A DNA stretch of 64,000 nucleotides from Ectothiorhodospira shaposhnikovii (GTDB lineage Bacteria > Pseudomonadota > Gammaproteobacteria > Ectothiorhodospirales > Ectothiorhodospiraceae): NCBI RefSeq assembly GCF_016584105.1, contig NZ_NRSM01000015.1:1-64000 (forward strand), in the 5' to 3' direction. The position numbers and the translations under genes are program-made. The notes beneath the pieces were generated by a model, which did not search any database, was not told the DNA's origin, and worked only from the letters and a program-made list of their open reading frames with translations. Below, piece by piece: positions 8,446 to 16,584 of this stretch. Position 1 is the stretch's first letter. Each line of letters opens with the position of its first letter.

Positions 8446-9096
8446 TCAGTCCCAGATGATCATTTCCACGGGGGTGGGGTTGTAGGCGTTGCAGGGATTG
8501 TTGAGCTGGGGGCAGTTGGATACCAGCACGATCACGTCCATCTCCGCCCGCATCTCCACATATTTGCCGGCTTCCGAGATGCCGTCCTCAAACCGCAGGC
8601 CGCCCTCCGGGGTCAGGGGCACGTTCATGAAGAAATTGATGTTGGGCACCAGGTCCCGCTTGGTCAGCCCGTAGTGGTTGCCCGCCAGGGCGGTGAGGAA
8701 GCTGTCCCGGCAGTTGTGCATGGGTTTCTTTTCCAGGGCATAACGCACCTGATTGGATTCCGCCGCACAGGCCCCGCCCAGGGTGTCGTGGCGTCCGCAG
8801 GTATCGGCGGTGAGGGTGAGCATCGTCCGGCCCAGGTTGGACAGCAGCCGGGAACCGGCGGTGAGATAGACGTTGCCCTGGGCACGGATGGTGTGGACGG
8901 CGCTGTAGTGCTCTCCGGTGGGATGTTCCAGGCTGTAGAACAGGGTATCCGCGGCCTGGTTGCCTTCCAGATCCACGATGCGCAGGGTCTGGCCCTGCCC
9001 GAGTTCGTGCAGCCACGCCTCGCCGGCGGGCACCACCCGACGCAGGCGGGCCTGTCCGGGGTCCAGGGGGCTTTCGATCAGGGTCTGTCCGTTCAT
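8446..9096 (-). CDS. Carboxyguanidine deiminase subunit (DUF1989, formerly urea carboxylase-associated protein 1)
   Basis: A 216-residue DUF1989 protein. In characterised guanidine operons two such paralogues form the deiminase that turns carboxyguanidine into allophanate and ammonia. Visible motifs are [20 protein letters not shown], and [10 protein letters not shown], the last two shared with the next gene upstream. The ATG at 9096 has a GGAGTGATC ribosome site. It is separated by 5 nt from the sister gene (9102-9833) and by 84 nt from the carboxylase. The assignment to CgdA or CgdB is left open because I cannot tell the two apart with certainty. Confidence 0.85.
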   Translation of the reverse strand: MNGQTLIESPLDPGQARLRRVVPAGEAWLHELGQGQTLRIVDLEGNQAADTLFYSLEHPTGEHYSAVHTIRAQGNVYLTAGSRLLSNLGRTMLTLTADTCGRHDTLGGACAAESNQVRYALEKKPMHNCRDSFLTALAGNHYGLTKRDLVPNINFFMNVPLTPEGGLRFEDGISEAGKYVEMRAEMDVIVLVSNCPQLNNPCNAYNPTPVEMIIWD

Positions 9097-9101
9097 GATG
9101 A

Positions 9102-9833
9102 TCACTCCTGGCAGTACATGATGGCCGTGTTGGCATAGGCGCGGCGATTTTCGGGGCGGGCGTTGACGCATTCATCCTCGTCGGGATTCACCGGCGGGCC
9201 GCGATGGATGGACAGTTCCACGGCGCCGGGCCGGTATTCCCCGGCCGGGTCCATGGGATGGGGGGCGGTGTTGAGCACCACCAGGGTATCCATCTCCGCC
9301 CGCAGGGCCACGTGGCTCCCGGGTCGGCGGTGATGCCGGTCAAAGTGCAGCCGACCGTTCTCATCGGCGTAGACCTTGCTGAAAAAGTTCAGGTTGGGGA
9401 CCAGGTCGCGGGGTCCCAGGCCCCACTTGGCCAGTTCGATGAGGAACAGTTCCCGGCCGCTGCGATGGAAGGCATTGCGGTGTTCCTGGTAGCGGTGCTC
9501 GCCGTACCGGTGGCGGATGATGTCGTCGTCGGTGATGCCGCCGAGGGTGTCGTGCCAGCCCAGGCTGTCCTCCACGATGGACAGCATCACATGGCCCATG
9601 TCCGAGTAGAGCATGTGCCCCCGGGTGAGCCGGGAGGTGTGCTGGCCCTTGAAGGTGTCCGGGGCGTTGTAGCGCTCCAGGGGGTTGGCGGGGTTGTAGA
9701 GCAGCATGGAAACATTGGCGTGGCCGGTCTTGTCCTCCAGCCGCAGGATGAATCCGCGGCGGATGACCAGGGACCAGTAACGTCCGCCGGGGACAGTTTC
9801 CTGATGCACCGGTGGCGGGAGTGTCTGTGTCAT
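9102..9833 (-). CDS. Carboxyguanidine deiminase subunit (DUF1989, formerly urea carboxylase-associated protein 2)
   Basis: A 243-residue DUF1989 protein, the longer of the two paralogues. It shares WHDTLGG and [10 protein letters not shown] with its neighbour and begins [16 protein letters not shown], typical of the urea carboxylase-associated protein 2 branch. The ATG at 9833 lies 2 nt beyond the stop of the ATPase gene, so the two are translationally coupled. Together with the 8446-9096 product it probably forms the heteromeric deiminase acting after the carboxylase. Open frames extending further upstream run into the ATPase gene and are not used. Confidence 0.85.
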   Translation of the reverse strand: MTQTLPPPVHQETVPGGRYWSLVIRRGFILRLEDKTGHANVSMLLYNPANPLERYNAPDTFKGQHTSRLTRGHMLYSDMGHVMLSIVEDSLGWHDTLGGITDDDIIRHRYGEHRYQEHRNAFHRSGRELFLIELAKWGLGPRDLVPNLNFFSKVYADENGRLHFDRHHRRPGSHVALRAEMDTLVVLNTAPHPMDPAGEYRPGAVELSIHRGPPVNPDEDECVNARPENRRAYANTAIMYCQE

Positions 9834-9835
9834 GG

Positions 9836-10651
9836 TCAGGCCTCCGTGTGGGGCGGGGTTTGTGGTGAGAGGGGCGCCGACTCCGGCACCCCGATGGCGG
9901 TACGGATGTCCTCGTAGACCTGCCGGTCGGTCTGGCCCAGGGGGATGTCGTAGGTGATTCTGGCGCCGTAGGCCCCGGGGGCATGGGGGTCGTGGCGCAG
10001 CTTGTCGAACACCAGTAGCCGGGTGCCCAGGTAAAACCCTTCCTTGAGATCGTGGGTGATCATGAACACCGTCAGGCCGGTGCGGCGCCACAGGTCCAGG
10101 ATCAGGGCGTGCATGTCCTTGCGGATGCCCGGGTCCAGGGCACCGAAGGGCTCGTCCAGCAGCAGCACCCGGGGACGCTTCACCAGGGCCTGGGCAATGG
10201 CCAGACGCTGCTGCATGCCCCCGGAAAGTTCGGCGGGATATTTGTCCAGGGCACCCTCCAGGCCCACCGCGCAGAGCATGTCCCGGGCTTCGTCCCTGGC
10301 GTGGCGCCGGGCCCGTCCCAGAAGACGACCGGTGAAGGGGGCGGCGGCGAACTCCAGACCCGCCATGACGTTACCCAGCACCGTCATGTGGGGAAACACG
10401 GAATAGCGCTGGAACACGACGCCACGGTCAGGCCCCGGTTCCGCCGGCAGCGGTCGGCCATCCATGAGGATATGTCCCCGGCTGGGGGCTTCCTCCCCCA
10501 GGAGCAGCCGCAGGAAGGTGGTCTTGCCGCAGCCTGAGGCCCCCACCACGGTGACGAATTCGCCGGCCTTCACCTGCAGGTCGATGCGCTCCAGCACCAC
10601 GTCGTGGCCGTAGGACTTCCACACCTTGTCGAAATGAATGGCTGCGGTCAT
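9836..10651 (-). CDS. ABC transporter ATP-binding protein (guanidine/urea-compound uptake)
   Basis: A 271-residue ATPase of the nitrate/taurine-type (NMT1-linked) importers. It has Walker A GASGCGKTT, Q-loop VVFQRYSVFPHMTV, signature LSGGMQQRLAIAQAL, Walker B VLLLDEPFGALD and the switch His in MITHDLKEG. The start MTAAIHF at 10651 overlaps the permease stop by a few bases. It energises uptake of the substrate used by the downstream carboxylase; guanidine or a guanidine-containing compound is inferred from the riboswitch. Confidence 0.9.
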   Translation of the reverse strand: MTAAIHFDKVWKSYGHDVVLERIDLQVKAGEFVTVVGASGCGKTTFLRLLLGEEAPSRGHILMDGRPLPAEPGPDRGVVFQRYSVFPHMTVLGNVMAGLEFAAAPFTGRLLGRARRHARDEARDMLCAVGLEGALDKYPAELSGGMQQRLAIAQALVKRPRVLLLDEPFGALDPGIRKDMHALILDLWRRTGLTVFMITHDLKEGFYLGTRLLVFDKLRHDPHAPGAYGARITYDIPLGQTDRQVYEDIRTAIGVPESAPLSPQTPPHTEA

Positions 10652-11472
10652 GCCGGTGCCCTCCCCCCCCGATACCAGGGAAACAGCCTGCGGGTGAGCA
10701 CCCGCAACAGCAGGTCGAAGGCAAAGGCCAGCAGGGTGATCCAGACCACGTAGGGCAGGATGGTTTCCATGTCCAGGTAACGACGCACCAGGAAGATGCG
10801 ATATCCCAGTCCTTCGGTGGCGGCGATGGCCTCGGCGGCAATGAGGAACAGCCAGGCGGACCCCAGGGCCAGGCGGGTGGCGTCCAGCAACCGGGGCATG
10901 ACCTGGGGCAGTACCACCCGCAGGATGATCTGCCAGGTGGAGGCCCCCAGGGTCTGGGCCTTGATGAGCTGTTCCCGGGGCAACTGTTCCACCCGCTGCT
11001 GTAGATCGCGGATCAGGAAGGGGGCCACGCCGAAGATGATCAGCATCACCTTGGACAGCTCCCCTACCCCGAAAACGATGAACAGGATCGGCAACAGGGC
11101 CAGGGGCGGGATCATGGACAGCACCACCAGAAAGGGTGACAGGGTACGGTGCACCACCGGAATCAGGCCGGTGACGATGCCGATGATCAGTCCCATGAGG
11201 GCACTGATGCCCACCCCCAGGCCCAGGCGAATCAGGCTGGCGGCGGTGTCGCTCCACAGCAGGATGTCGCCGGTGCGCCGGTTTTCCTCCGTGGCCAGGC
11301 GCAGGAAGGATTCTCCCAGGGTGAGCAGGGAGGGCAGCAGCGGATCATTGGGATTCTCCGCCAGCCGCAGGGCCGAGGCGATGCCGTAGGCCAGCAACAC
11401 GCCCACGAACGGCAGGGCGGTCAGCAGCACCGACCCCACCCGTCCCGGCTGGCGATTGATCAGACGTTTCAT
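10648..11472 (-). CDS. ABC transporter permease (guanidine/urea-compound uptake)
   Basis: An inner-membrane permease of the BPD/TauC-SsuC family with about six helices. The start MKRLINRQPGRVGSVLLTALPF at 11472 is preferred over an in-frame ATG at 11544 that would overlap the binding-protein gene. The EAA loop that docks on the ATPase is recognisable (QTLGASTWQIILRVVLPQVMP). It lies between the binding protein and the ATPase and overlaps the latter by 4 nt. It works with both as one importer. Confidence 0.88.
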   Translation of the reverse strand: MKRLINRQPGRVGSVLLTALPFVGVLLAYGIASALRLAENPNDPLLPSLLTLGESFLRLATEENRRTGDILLWSDTAASLIRLGLGVGISALMGLIIGIVTGLIPVVHRTLSPFLVVLSMIPPLALLPILFIVFGVGELSKVMLIIFGVAPFLIRDLQQRVEQLPREQLIKAQTLGASTWQIILRVVLPQVMPRLLDATRLALGSAWLFLIAAEAIAATEGLGYRIFLVRRYLDMETILPYVVWITLLAFAFDLLLRVLTRRLFPWYRGGRAPA

Positions 11473-11540
11473 GCGGGTACGCTCCCCGTCGGGTCCGGTG
11501 CCCGTGGCGGTGCCCCGAACGGGCCCGCCACGGGACATCA

Positions 11541-12632
11541 TCACAGTTCGCCGTCCGCCGCCATGCGCATGAAGGAGGCATCAAAGCGCAATCTGACGTT
11601 ATCGGGACTGCCCAGGACCGAACCGTCCGGGAAGGCGATGCCGACGAAGTCGGCGCTGGCGGCACGCTCCCCCAGCAGACCGTGCTGGAAGGCAAACTGG
11701 CGTACCTTTTCCATGGTTTCCATGGGCTGGGGGCCGGTGATGAACGCCACCGCCTCGGACGGATCGTGGAAGAAGGTGGTGGAGGCCAGCTGGGCCTCGT
11801 AGCCGGCCAGGTCGGTGCCCGCCGCATCGCCCATGGCAGCGCGGGCCTGGCGGGCGGCCTCATCCTCGCCGAACATGCGCGCCATGATCTCGTACCAGGC
11901 CCCCACCAGGGCCTTGCCGAAGCGGGGATTGGCCTCCAGCACGGCCGTGTTCACCCCGAGCATGTCGATGATCTCACCGGGGATGCGGGATGAGTCGAAG
12001 ACCACATGGGCACCGGGCTGGCGGCGGATTTCCTCCAGCTGGGGGTTCCAGGTGACCGCCGCCTGCACGCCGCGACTCTGGAAGGCGGCGACGATGTCCG
12101 CATCCGAGGTGTTCACCACCCGGATGTCCCGCTCGCTCATGCCCACGCTGTCCAGGGCCCGGGCCAGCAGGTAATGGGAAACGGACAGTTCCACCAGATG
12201 GACCCGTTGCCCCCGGATGGATTTCAGGTCGTCACTGCCCTTGAGCACCACACCATCATTGCCGCTGGAAAAGTCGCCGATGATCAGGGCGGTGGTGTCC
12301 ACCCCGCCGGCGGCGGGGATGGTGAGGGCGTCCATGTTGGTGAGGGTCACCCCGTCGAACCGGCCGGCGGTGTAGAGGTTGATGGACTCGATGTAGTCGT
12401 TGATCTGCACCACGTCGATGGTGATGCCGTACTTGTCGGCCCATTTGTCGATGATGCCTTCGGCCGCCCCGTAGCCCCAGGGCATCCAGCCCACGTAGAT
12501 GCTCCAGGCGATGCTGAAGCGGTCACGCTCTCCGGCCAGGGTGTATCCCGGCAGAATCAGGCTCAGGCACAGGGTGGCCACCGCGAGCGCGGCGGGCAGG
12601 CGGCGGTGAAGTCGTCGGGTGGGTCTGGACAT
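11541..12632 (-). CDS. ABC transporter periplasmic substrate-binding protein (NMT1/TauA-like)
   Basis: A 363-residue secreted protein with a Sec signal peptide at the N-terminus (basic start RPTRRLHRRL, hydrophobic AALAVATLCLSLILPGYTLA, cleavage near residue 33). The mature part resembles NMT1/THI5-like binding proteins (IYVGWMPWGYGAAEG, WNPQLEEI). It is the first gene after the guanidine-I riboswitch, so it probably captures guanidine or a related compound. The Arg-rich start and GGAAGAGACC upstream support the chosen ATG at 12632. Confidence 0.88.
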   Translation of the reverse strand: MSRPTRRLHRRLPAALAVATLCLSLILPGYTLAGERDRFSIAWSIYVGWMPWGYGAAEGIIDKWADKYGITIDVVQINDYIESINLYTAGRFDGVTLTNMDALTIPAAGGVDTTALIIGDFSSGNDGVVLKGSDDLKSIRGQRVHLVELSVSHYLLARALDSVGMSERDIRVVNTSDADIVAAFQSRGVQAAVTWNPQLEEIRRQPGAHVVFDSSRIPGEIIDMLGVNTAVLEANPRFGKALVGAWYEIMARMFGEDEAARQARAAMGDAAGTDLAGYEAQLASTTFFHDPSEAVAFITGPQPMETMEKVRQFAFQHGLLGERAASADFVGIAFPDGSVLGSPDNVRLRFDASFMRMAADGEL

Positions 12633-12683
12633 GGTCTCTTCCTCAGGCTGACGGTGAAACAGGGCACAGGAGCATCACGATGG

Positions 12684-12786
12684 ATCTCCCGGGCTTTTGT
12701 CCCGCCGTGTAACCCCCAGGAAGAGGAGGTCGGCAACTCTCGGACCAGTCACCCGCCATGCGGCGGGCCGGAACCCTAGTCACCCA
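12684..12786 (-). promoter_or_regulatory. Guanidine-I riboswitch (ykkC class, subtype 1)
   Basis: The minus strand contains, in order, the family's conserved blocks: CTAGGGTTCCG; the hairpin CCCGCC-GCAT-GGCGGG; ACTGGTCCGAGAG; CCGACCTCC; and ACACGGCGGGACAAAAGCCC followed by GGGAGA. It lies about 50 nt upstream of the ATG of the binding-protein gene. No U-tract follows, so control may act on translation or by another downstream structure. Ligand binding is known for the family, not shown here. Confidence 0.93.
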
Positions 12787-13009
12787 TTGGTATTCCAGGT
12801 TGTCGGTATGTTCAGTTACAGGGTGTATTCAACGGTTTTGATTGCGTGATATCTCCTGTTCTTGGAAGTTATGAAAGCAAGCAGGATGCCAGAAGCCGTT
12901 ACCCTTTAAATCCAAGGGCTTATTTGTTTTCAGGGGGATGGGTGGTGCTCTTGCTGCTTCAGGATGGTGCGTGCCGGCGGGTTTTTGCTTCAGGTCAGTG
13001 CATGGCCCC

Positions 13010-13037
13010 GTGGATTCCCGCTTTCGCGGGAATGACG
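13010..13037. repeat. REP-type palindrome (single copy)
   Basis: GATTCCCGCTTTCGCGGGAA followed by TGACG, the same unit as at 16541-16570. A degenerate second copy (TTTCCGCTGGCGCGGGAA) follows at about 13072-13092. Confidence 0.7.
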
Positions 13038-13094
13038 TTTTTTGGGGATCTTCCGGGGCGGGGTCTCCGTGGGTTTCCGCTGGCGCGGGAACGT

Positions 13095-13328
13095 GATATC
13101 CAGGTGGTGCTGGTCACCGTTCCCGCTCCGGCCCCGCTGCGACTGCGCAATGCCCAGTCCTACGACACGCTGGCGTCGGAATTGGGCATCCCTCTGGAAA
13201 ACAAGGCATTGGCCCACATACTGTCCCGGGATAAACTGAAAGCCGATCCCATACATCCCAATGCCGATGGTTACCGATTGCTGGCCGAACACATCATGCA
13301 GGTACTGATCCAGTCCGGCGCGCTCTGA
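13095..13328 (+). pseudogene. C-terminal remnant of a GDSL/SGNH arylesterase (TesA-like)
   Basis: The last 78 residues of an open frame carry the tail of a TesA-like esterase (DIQVVLVTVPAP, SYDTLASELGIPLENKAL, LKADPIHPNADGYRLLAEHI), including the catalytic Asp-x-x-His in DPIHPN. The upstream in-frame part (12846-13094) has no family similarity and is partly the translated REP palindrome. The N-terminal Ser block GDSL and the oxyanion Gly and Asn blocks are missing, so the gene is truncated and not functional. Confidence 0.65.
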
Positions 13329-13687
13329 GGTCTTGCCCCGATGTTGATCAAGCCATCCATGACAGCCGTCACATGGGGCCTGGAACCCGCTTGATGACCA
13401 GGCTACGCCTCTTCCTGTGCTGTGCCGTGGCAATGCCCATGGGCATACACGCCGCCCAGGGGCTTCACCGGTCGTGGCGATGACAGCCCCAGTTGGCCAC
13501 CCAATGCCAGGGAAACCCGAACGTCCATCACGTTCGCACGGAGATTTTAGGGAATGCTCAAACCCGGGTCGGGGATGTCGTGAAGCATGGATGGCTGGGG
13601 GACGGCGTGTGCCATGCCCCAGCCATCATCCGGCTTCCTGTTTCAGTACCGCTTTTCCATGCCCCTGCGGGATGCTGAAAACATGCC
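13329..13687. other. Intergenic region with a possible signal-peptide fragment
   Basis: No complete gene is supported. From the ATG at 13394 the + strand encodes a short signal-peptide-like sequence (MTRLRLFLCCAVAMPMGIHA) that stops after 29 codons. This may be the start of a decayed exported protein. The remaining open frames look like chance. Confidence 0.4.
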
Positions 13688-14683
13688 TTACGGCAAGGCG
13701 GGGAAGGTGATGCTGGGCATCTCGCCGGTCAGGGCATGGAGGAAGGCCACCAGATCATCCACCACATCCTCTTGCAGTTTACGCCCCAGCATCTGTTCTC
13801 CCATCAGCTGAACCGCATCGTGCAGATTGTCCACGCTGCCGTTATTGAAATAGGGATAGGTCACTGCCACGTTACGCAGCGTCGGGGTGCGGAAGGCGAA
13901 ACGGTCCCGTTCATCGCCGGTCACGACGAAACGCCCCTCATCGGTGGAGCCTGGAAGCTCGAAGCGATGGAAGCGGCTGTCCGACAGATTGGCTCCACGG
14001 TGACAGGCAATGCAGCCATTGCCCACGAACGCAGCCATACCGCGTTTCTGCTGCGCGGTCATGGCGTTGTCATCCCCCCGCAGGTAGCGGTCAAAAGGTG
14101 AATTCGGCGTATTCAGGGTGCGCTGGAAACTGGCCAGGGCCTTGGCCACGTTCTCGGCGGTCAACGGCTTGGCCTCTCCGGGAAAGGCTTCGCGGAAACG
14201 CTCCTGATACACATCGAAACTGGCCAGTTGCTGCAGGGCATCCCCCAGGTCCATGGCCATCTCGATTTCGGCCTGGATGGGTCCCAGGGCCTGCCCTTCC
14301 AGATCAGGCTCACGCCCGTCCCAGAACTGGGCTTCCAGGAAGCCGGAATTGAGCACCGTGGGCGTGTTGCGCTCCCCTACCTGGCCATCATGCCCCACCG
14401 CCCTGGGGATGCGGTCAGACCACCCCAACGCCGGGTTGTGACAGGTGGCGCAACTGATGACCCCGCTGGCGGAGATGCGAGGCTCAAAAAACAACATCTT
14501 GCCCAACTCCACTTTCTCAGGAGTGAGCGAATTGTGGGAAGGTAACGGAGGCAGGGCCGGCAAGGGCTCGAAATAGCGCTTGTAGCTTTCAAATTCATCC
14601 GCCTGAACGGAACCTGTCCCCGCCACACAGATCAGCACTGCAATGGGTACCGACCTGCGGATGGCCTGCATGATGCGGTTCAT
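13688..14683 (-). CDS. Di-heme cytochrome c peroxidase (CcpA/MauG family)
   Basis: A 331-residue periplasmic protein with a signal peptide at about 1-28 (cleavage near VQA-DE). It has two c-type heme sites, C78-A-T-C81-H82 and C224-I-A-C227-H228, and the conserved GxRNTPTV-like block (GERNTPTVLN). The family reduces hydrogen peroxide to water with electrons from small cytochromes; MauG-like members instead oxidise protein residues. It diverges from msrPQ across a Fur/PerR-like palindrome (14715-14741), which suggests a joint oxidative-stress or metal response. Confidence 0.88.
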   Translation of the reverse strand: MNRIMQAIRRSVPIAVLICVAGTGSVQADEFESYKRYFEPLPALPPLPSHNSLTPEKVELGKMLFFEPRISASGVISCATCHNPALGWSDRIPRAVGHDGQVGERNTPTVLNSGFLEAQFWDGREPDLEGQALGPIQAEIEMAMDLGDALQQLASFDVYQERFREAFPGEAKPLTAENVAKALASFQRTLNTPNSPFDRYLRGDDNAMTAQQKRGMAAFVGNGCIACHRGANLSDSRFHRFELPGSTDEGRFVVTGDERDRFAFRTPTLRNVAVTYPYFNNGSVDNLHDAVQLMGEQMLGRKLQEDVVDDLVAFLHALTGEMPSITFPALP

Positions 14684-14714
14684 GGCTTTCTCCTGTTGAC
14701 TCGCCGTGGTCTAA

Positions 14715-14741
14715 TCTAATTAGAATGATTCTAGATTTAGA
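14715..14741. promoter_or_regulatory. Fur/PerR-like palindromic operator
   Basis: A perfect 6-1-6 palindrome, TAGAAT-G-ATTCTA (14721-14733), extended on both sides by TCTAA and TTTAGA. The 7-1-7 layout (TTAGAATGATTCTAG) resembles Fur-superfamily boxes such as the PerR box. It sits about 32 nt upstream of the peroxidase start and about 95 nt upstream of msrP, so it could control both. The regulator is not in the window. Confidence 0.5.
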
Positions 14742-14836
14742 CCCCTTTTCCTGGTCCTGCAACCGATTCCGCCCCGTTTGCGTCAAAACCATGAGCCTCA
14801 TCAAAAAACCGTCTTAACAGCAACACGAGATTGAAC

Positions 14837-15778
14837 ATGGCCCGTCTAACCTACCCGATCCCTCCCCCTTCCGAAATTACCCCGAAGGAGGTTCATGCAC
14901 AGCGTCGACGTTTCCTGAAGCAGGCCGGCGGCCTGCTGCTCACCACGGCGGCACCGTTACTCTCCGCGGCCCCGGCCTGGCAGGCTGACATGATCAGGGC
15001 GCCGCAGGGGCCTTTTTCAACGGATGAGCCACTGACCGACCCTGCCATGGCCGCCGGCTACAATAATTTCTTCGAATTCGGCACCGGCAAGGAAGACCCG
15101 AAACGACACGCCCACCGGCTCCGTACCCATCCCTGGTCGGTTGCCATCGGCGGCGAGGTCGGCAGGCCCGGCCGCTATACCCTGGAGGACATCCTCGCCC
15201 CCCACGGTCTTGAAGAACGGATTTATCGTCTTCGCTGCGTGGAGGGATGGTCCATGGTGATACCCTGGGTCGGTTTCCCCCTGGGAGACCTGCTCAAGCG
15301 GTTTGAGCCTACCTCCCGCGCAAAGTATGTGCTGTTTGAAACCCTTCATGATCCCGATCAGATGCCTGGGCAACGCAGTCGCATACTGGACTGGCCCTAC
15401 CAGGAAGGGTTGCGCATTGATGAAGCCATGCATCCGCTGACCCTCCTGGCCGTGGGGATGTATGGGGATGTCATGCCCAATCAGAACGGTGCCCCGTTGA
15501 GACTGGTGGTACCCTGGAAGTACGGCTTCAAGAGCATCAAATCCATTGTCCGCATTCACCTGCAGGAGGAACAGCCGGTCAGTTCCTGGACAGCCCGGCA
15601 ACCGGCGGAGTACGGCTTTTATGCCAACGTGAACCCGGAAGTCCGTCATCCGCGCTGGCGGCAGGCCACGGAGCGACGCATCGGTGAAAGTGGCCGTCGT
15701 CGCACGGAGTTGTTCAACGGCTATGGGGAACTGGTGGCAGACCTCTATGCCGGCATGGATCTGCACCGCCACTTCTGA
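14837..15778 (+). CDS. msrP: Protein-methionine-sulfoxide reductase catalytic subunit MsrP (YedY)
   Basis: A periplasmic molybdopterin enzyme that repairs oxidised methionines in envelope proteins. It is 313 residues, near the usual length. The twin-arginine signal is clear (RRRFLKQAGG at 23-32). The molybdenum-ligating cysteine is C134 in YRLRCVEGWSMVIPW. Other family blocks are PYNNFFEF-like GYNNFFEFG and KYGFKSIKSI. The ATG at 14837 is used; a TTG six bases earlier is possible. It overlaps msrQ at the TGATG junction, and the two form the usual operon. Confidence 0.95.
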   Translation: MARLTYPIPPPSEITPKEVHAQRRRFLKQAGGLLLTTAAPLLSAAPAWQADMIRAPQGPFSTDEPLTDPAMAAGYNNFFEFGTGKEDPKRHAHRLRTHPWSVAIGGEVGRPGRYTLEDILAPHGLEERIYRLRCVEGWSMVIPWVGFPLGDLLKRFEPTSRAKYVLFETLHDPDQMPGQRSRILDWPYQEGLRIDEAMHPLTLLAVGMYGDVMPNQNGAPLRLVVPWKYGFKSIKSIVRIHLQEEQPVSSWTARQPAEYGFYANVNPEVRHPRWRQATERRIGESGRRRTELFNGYGELVADLYAGMDLHRHF

Positions 15779-16389
15779 TGCGATTCACGTCACGACAGAT
15801 CATCCCTGGATTCAGGCTGGCCATGTTCATCGGGGCCGCCCTGCCCCTTGTGTGGCTGGGTGGCTCCTGGCTGGCGGGGACACTCGGAGTGATACCGGAA
15901 GAACGGCTACTGCACGAACTGGGGCGCTGGGGACTGTATCTGCTGCTGGCCACCCTGGCACTGGGACCGGCCTTTCGGCTGACCGGTTGGCCGGGCTTCC
16001 CGGCGGTGCGCCGGGCCATGGGGTTATGGGCCTTCACCTACCTGCTGCTGCACGTCCTGGTCTGGATGATGATGATCCAGGGCGGGTCCTGGTCTTTCAT
16101 GGTCGCCGAAGTTCAGGAGCTCAGGCACCTTCAGACAGGTCTGCTGGCCTGGGTGATGCTGGTGCCGCTGGTGCTGACCTCGGTGAACAGGGCCAGGGAC
16201 TGGCTGGGGCGAGAGCGCTGGCAGCGGCTGCACCGACTGGCCTATGTCTCGGCGGCGGGCGGTATTCTCCATTACTGGATGGTATCCCGGGTGATCGAAA
16301 CCGAGCTCATCGTGCTGGGTTTGATATTCGGCGCCCTGGTGGTATTCAGGCTGGCGGAAGGCTGGAACTTTTCATCCTCCGGCCACTGA
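15778..16389 (+). CDS. msrQ: Heme-binding membrane subunit MsrQ (YedZ)
   Basis: A 203-residue integral membrane protein with about six helices and heme-ligating histidines of the ferric-reductase-like fold (LLLHVLVW, RLHRLAYVSAAGGILHYWM). It passes electrons from the respiratory chain or quinol pool to MsrP. The ATG overlaps the last base of the msrP stop codon, so expression is coupled. Length and motif order are normal for the family. Confidence 0.93.
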   Translation: MRFTSRQIIPGFRLAMFIGAALPLVWLGGSWLAGTLGVIPEERLLHELGRWGLYLLLATLALGPAFRLTGWPGFPAVRRAMGLWAFTYLLLHVLVWMMMIQGGSWSFMVAEVQELRHLQTGLLAWVMLVPLVLTSVNRARDWLGRERWQRLHRLAYVSAAGGILHYWMVSRVIETELIVLGLIFGALVVFRLAEGWNFSSSGH

Positions 16390-16494
16390 AATCTTCTGAC
16401 GACTGACGACTGACGACAACTTGTCGGCACTTTGCCAGATGAAGCCTCCTGGCGTCGCCCTGCCCCCAATACCGTCATGACCGTCCTTTTCTAC

Positions 16495-16570
16495 CGTCAC
16501 TCCCGCGAAAGCGGGAGTCCAGAATTACCACCCTGCCCCTCCATGGATTCCCGCTTTCGCGGGAATGACG
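16495..16570. repeat. REPIN-like pair of inverted REP palindromes
   Basis: Left unit GTCACTCCCGCGAAAGCGGG (16496-16515) and right unit ATTCCCGCTTTCGCGGGAAT plus GACG (16548-16570) face each other across about 30 nt. The outer ends are GTCA(C/T)TCCCG and CGGGA(A/G)TGAC. It lies just beyond the 3' end of the 16585-18483 gene. Confidence 0.75.
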
Positions 16571-16584
16571 TGGGTGAACAAGGT

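Noticed and set aside
13417-13710. 97-residue plus-strand frame between the esterase remnant and the peroxidase
   Set aside because: Low-complexity composition, overlaps the peroxidase 3' end, no motif.
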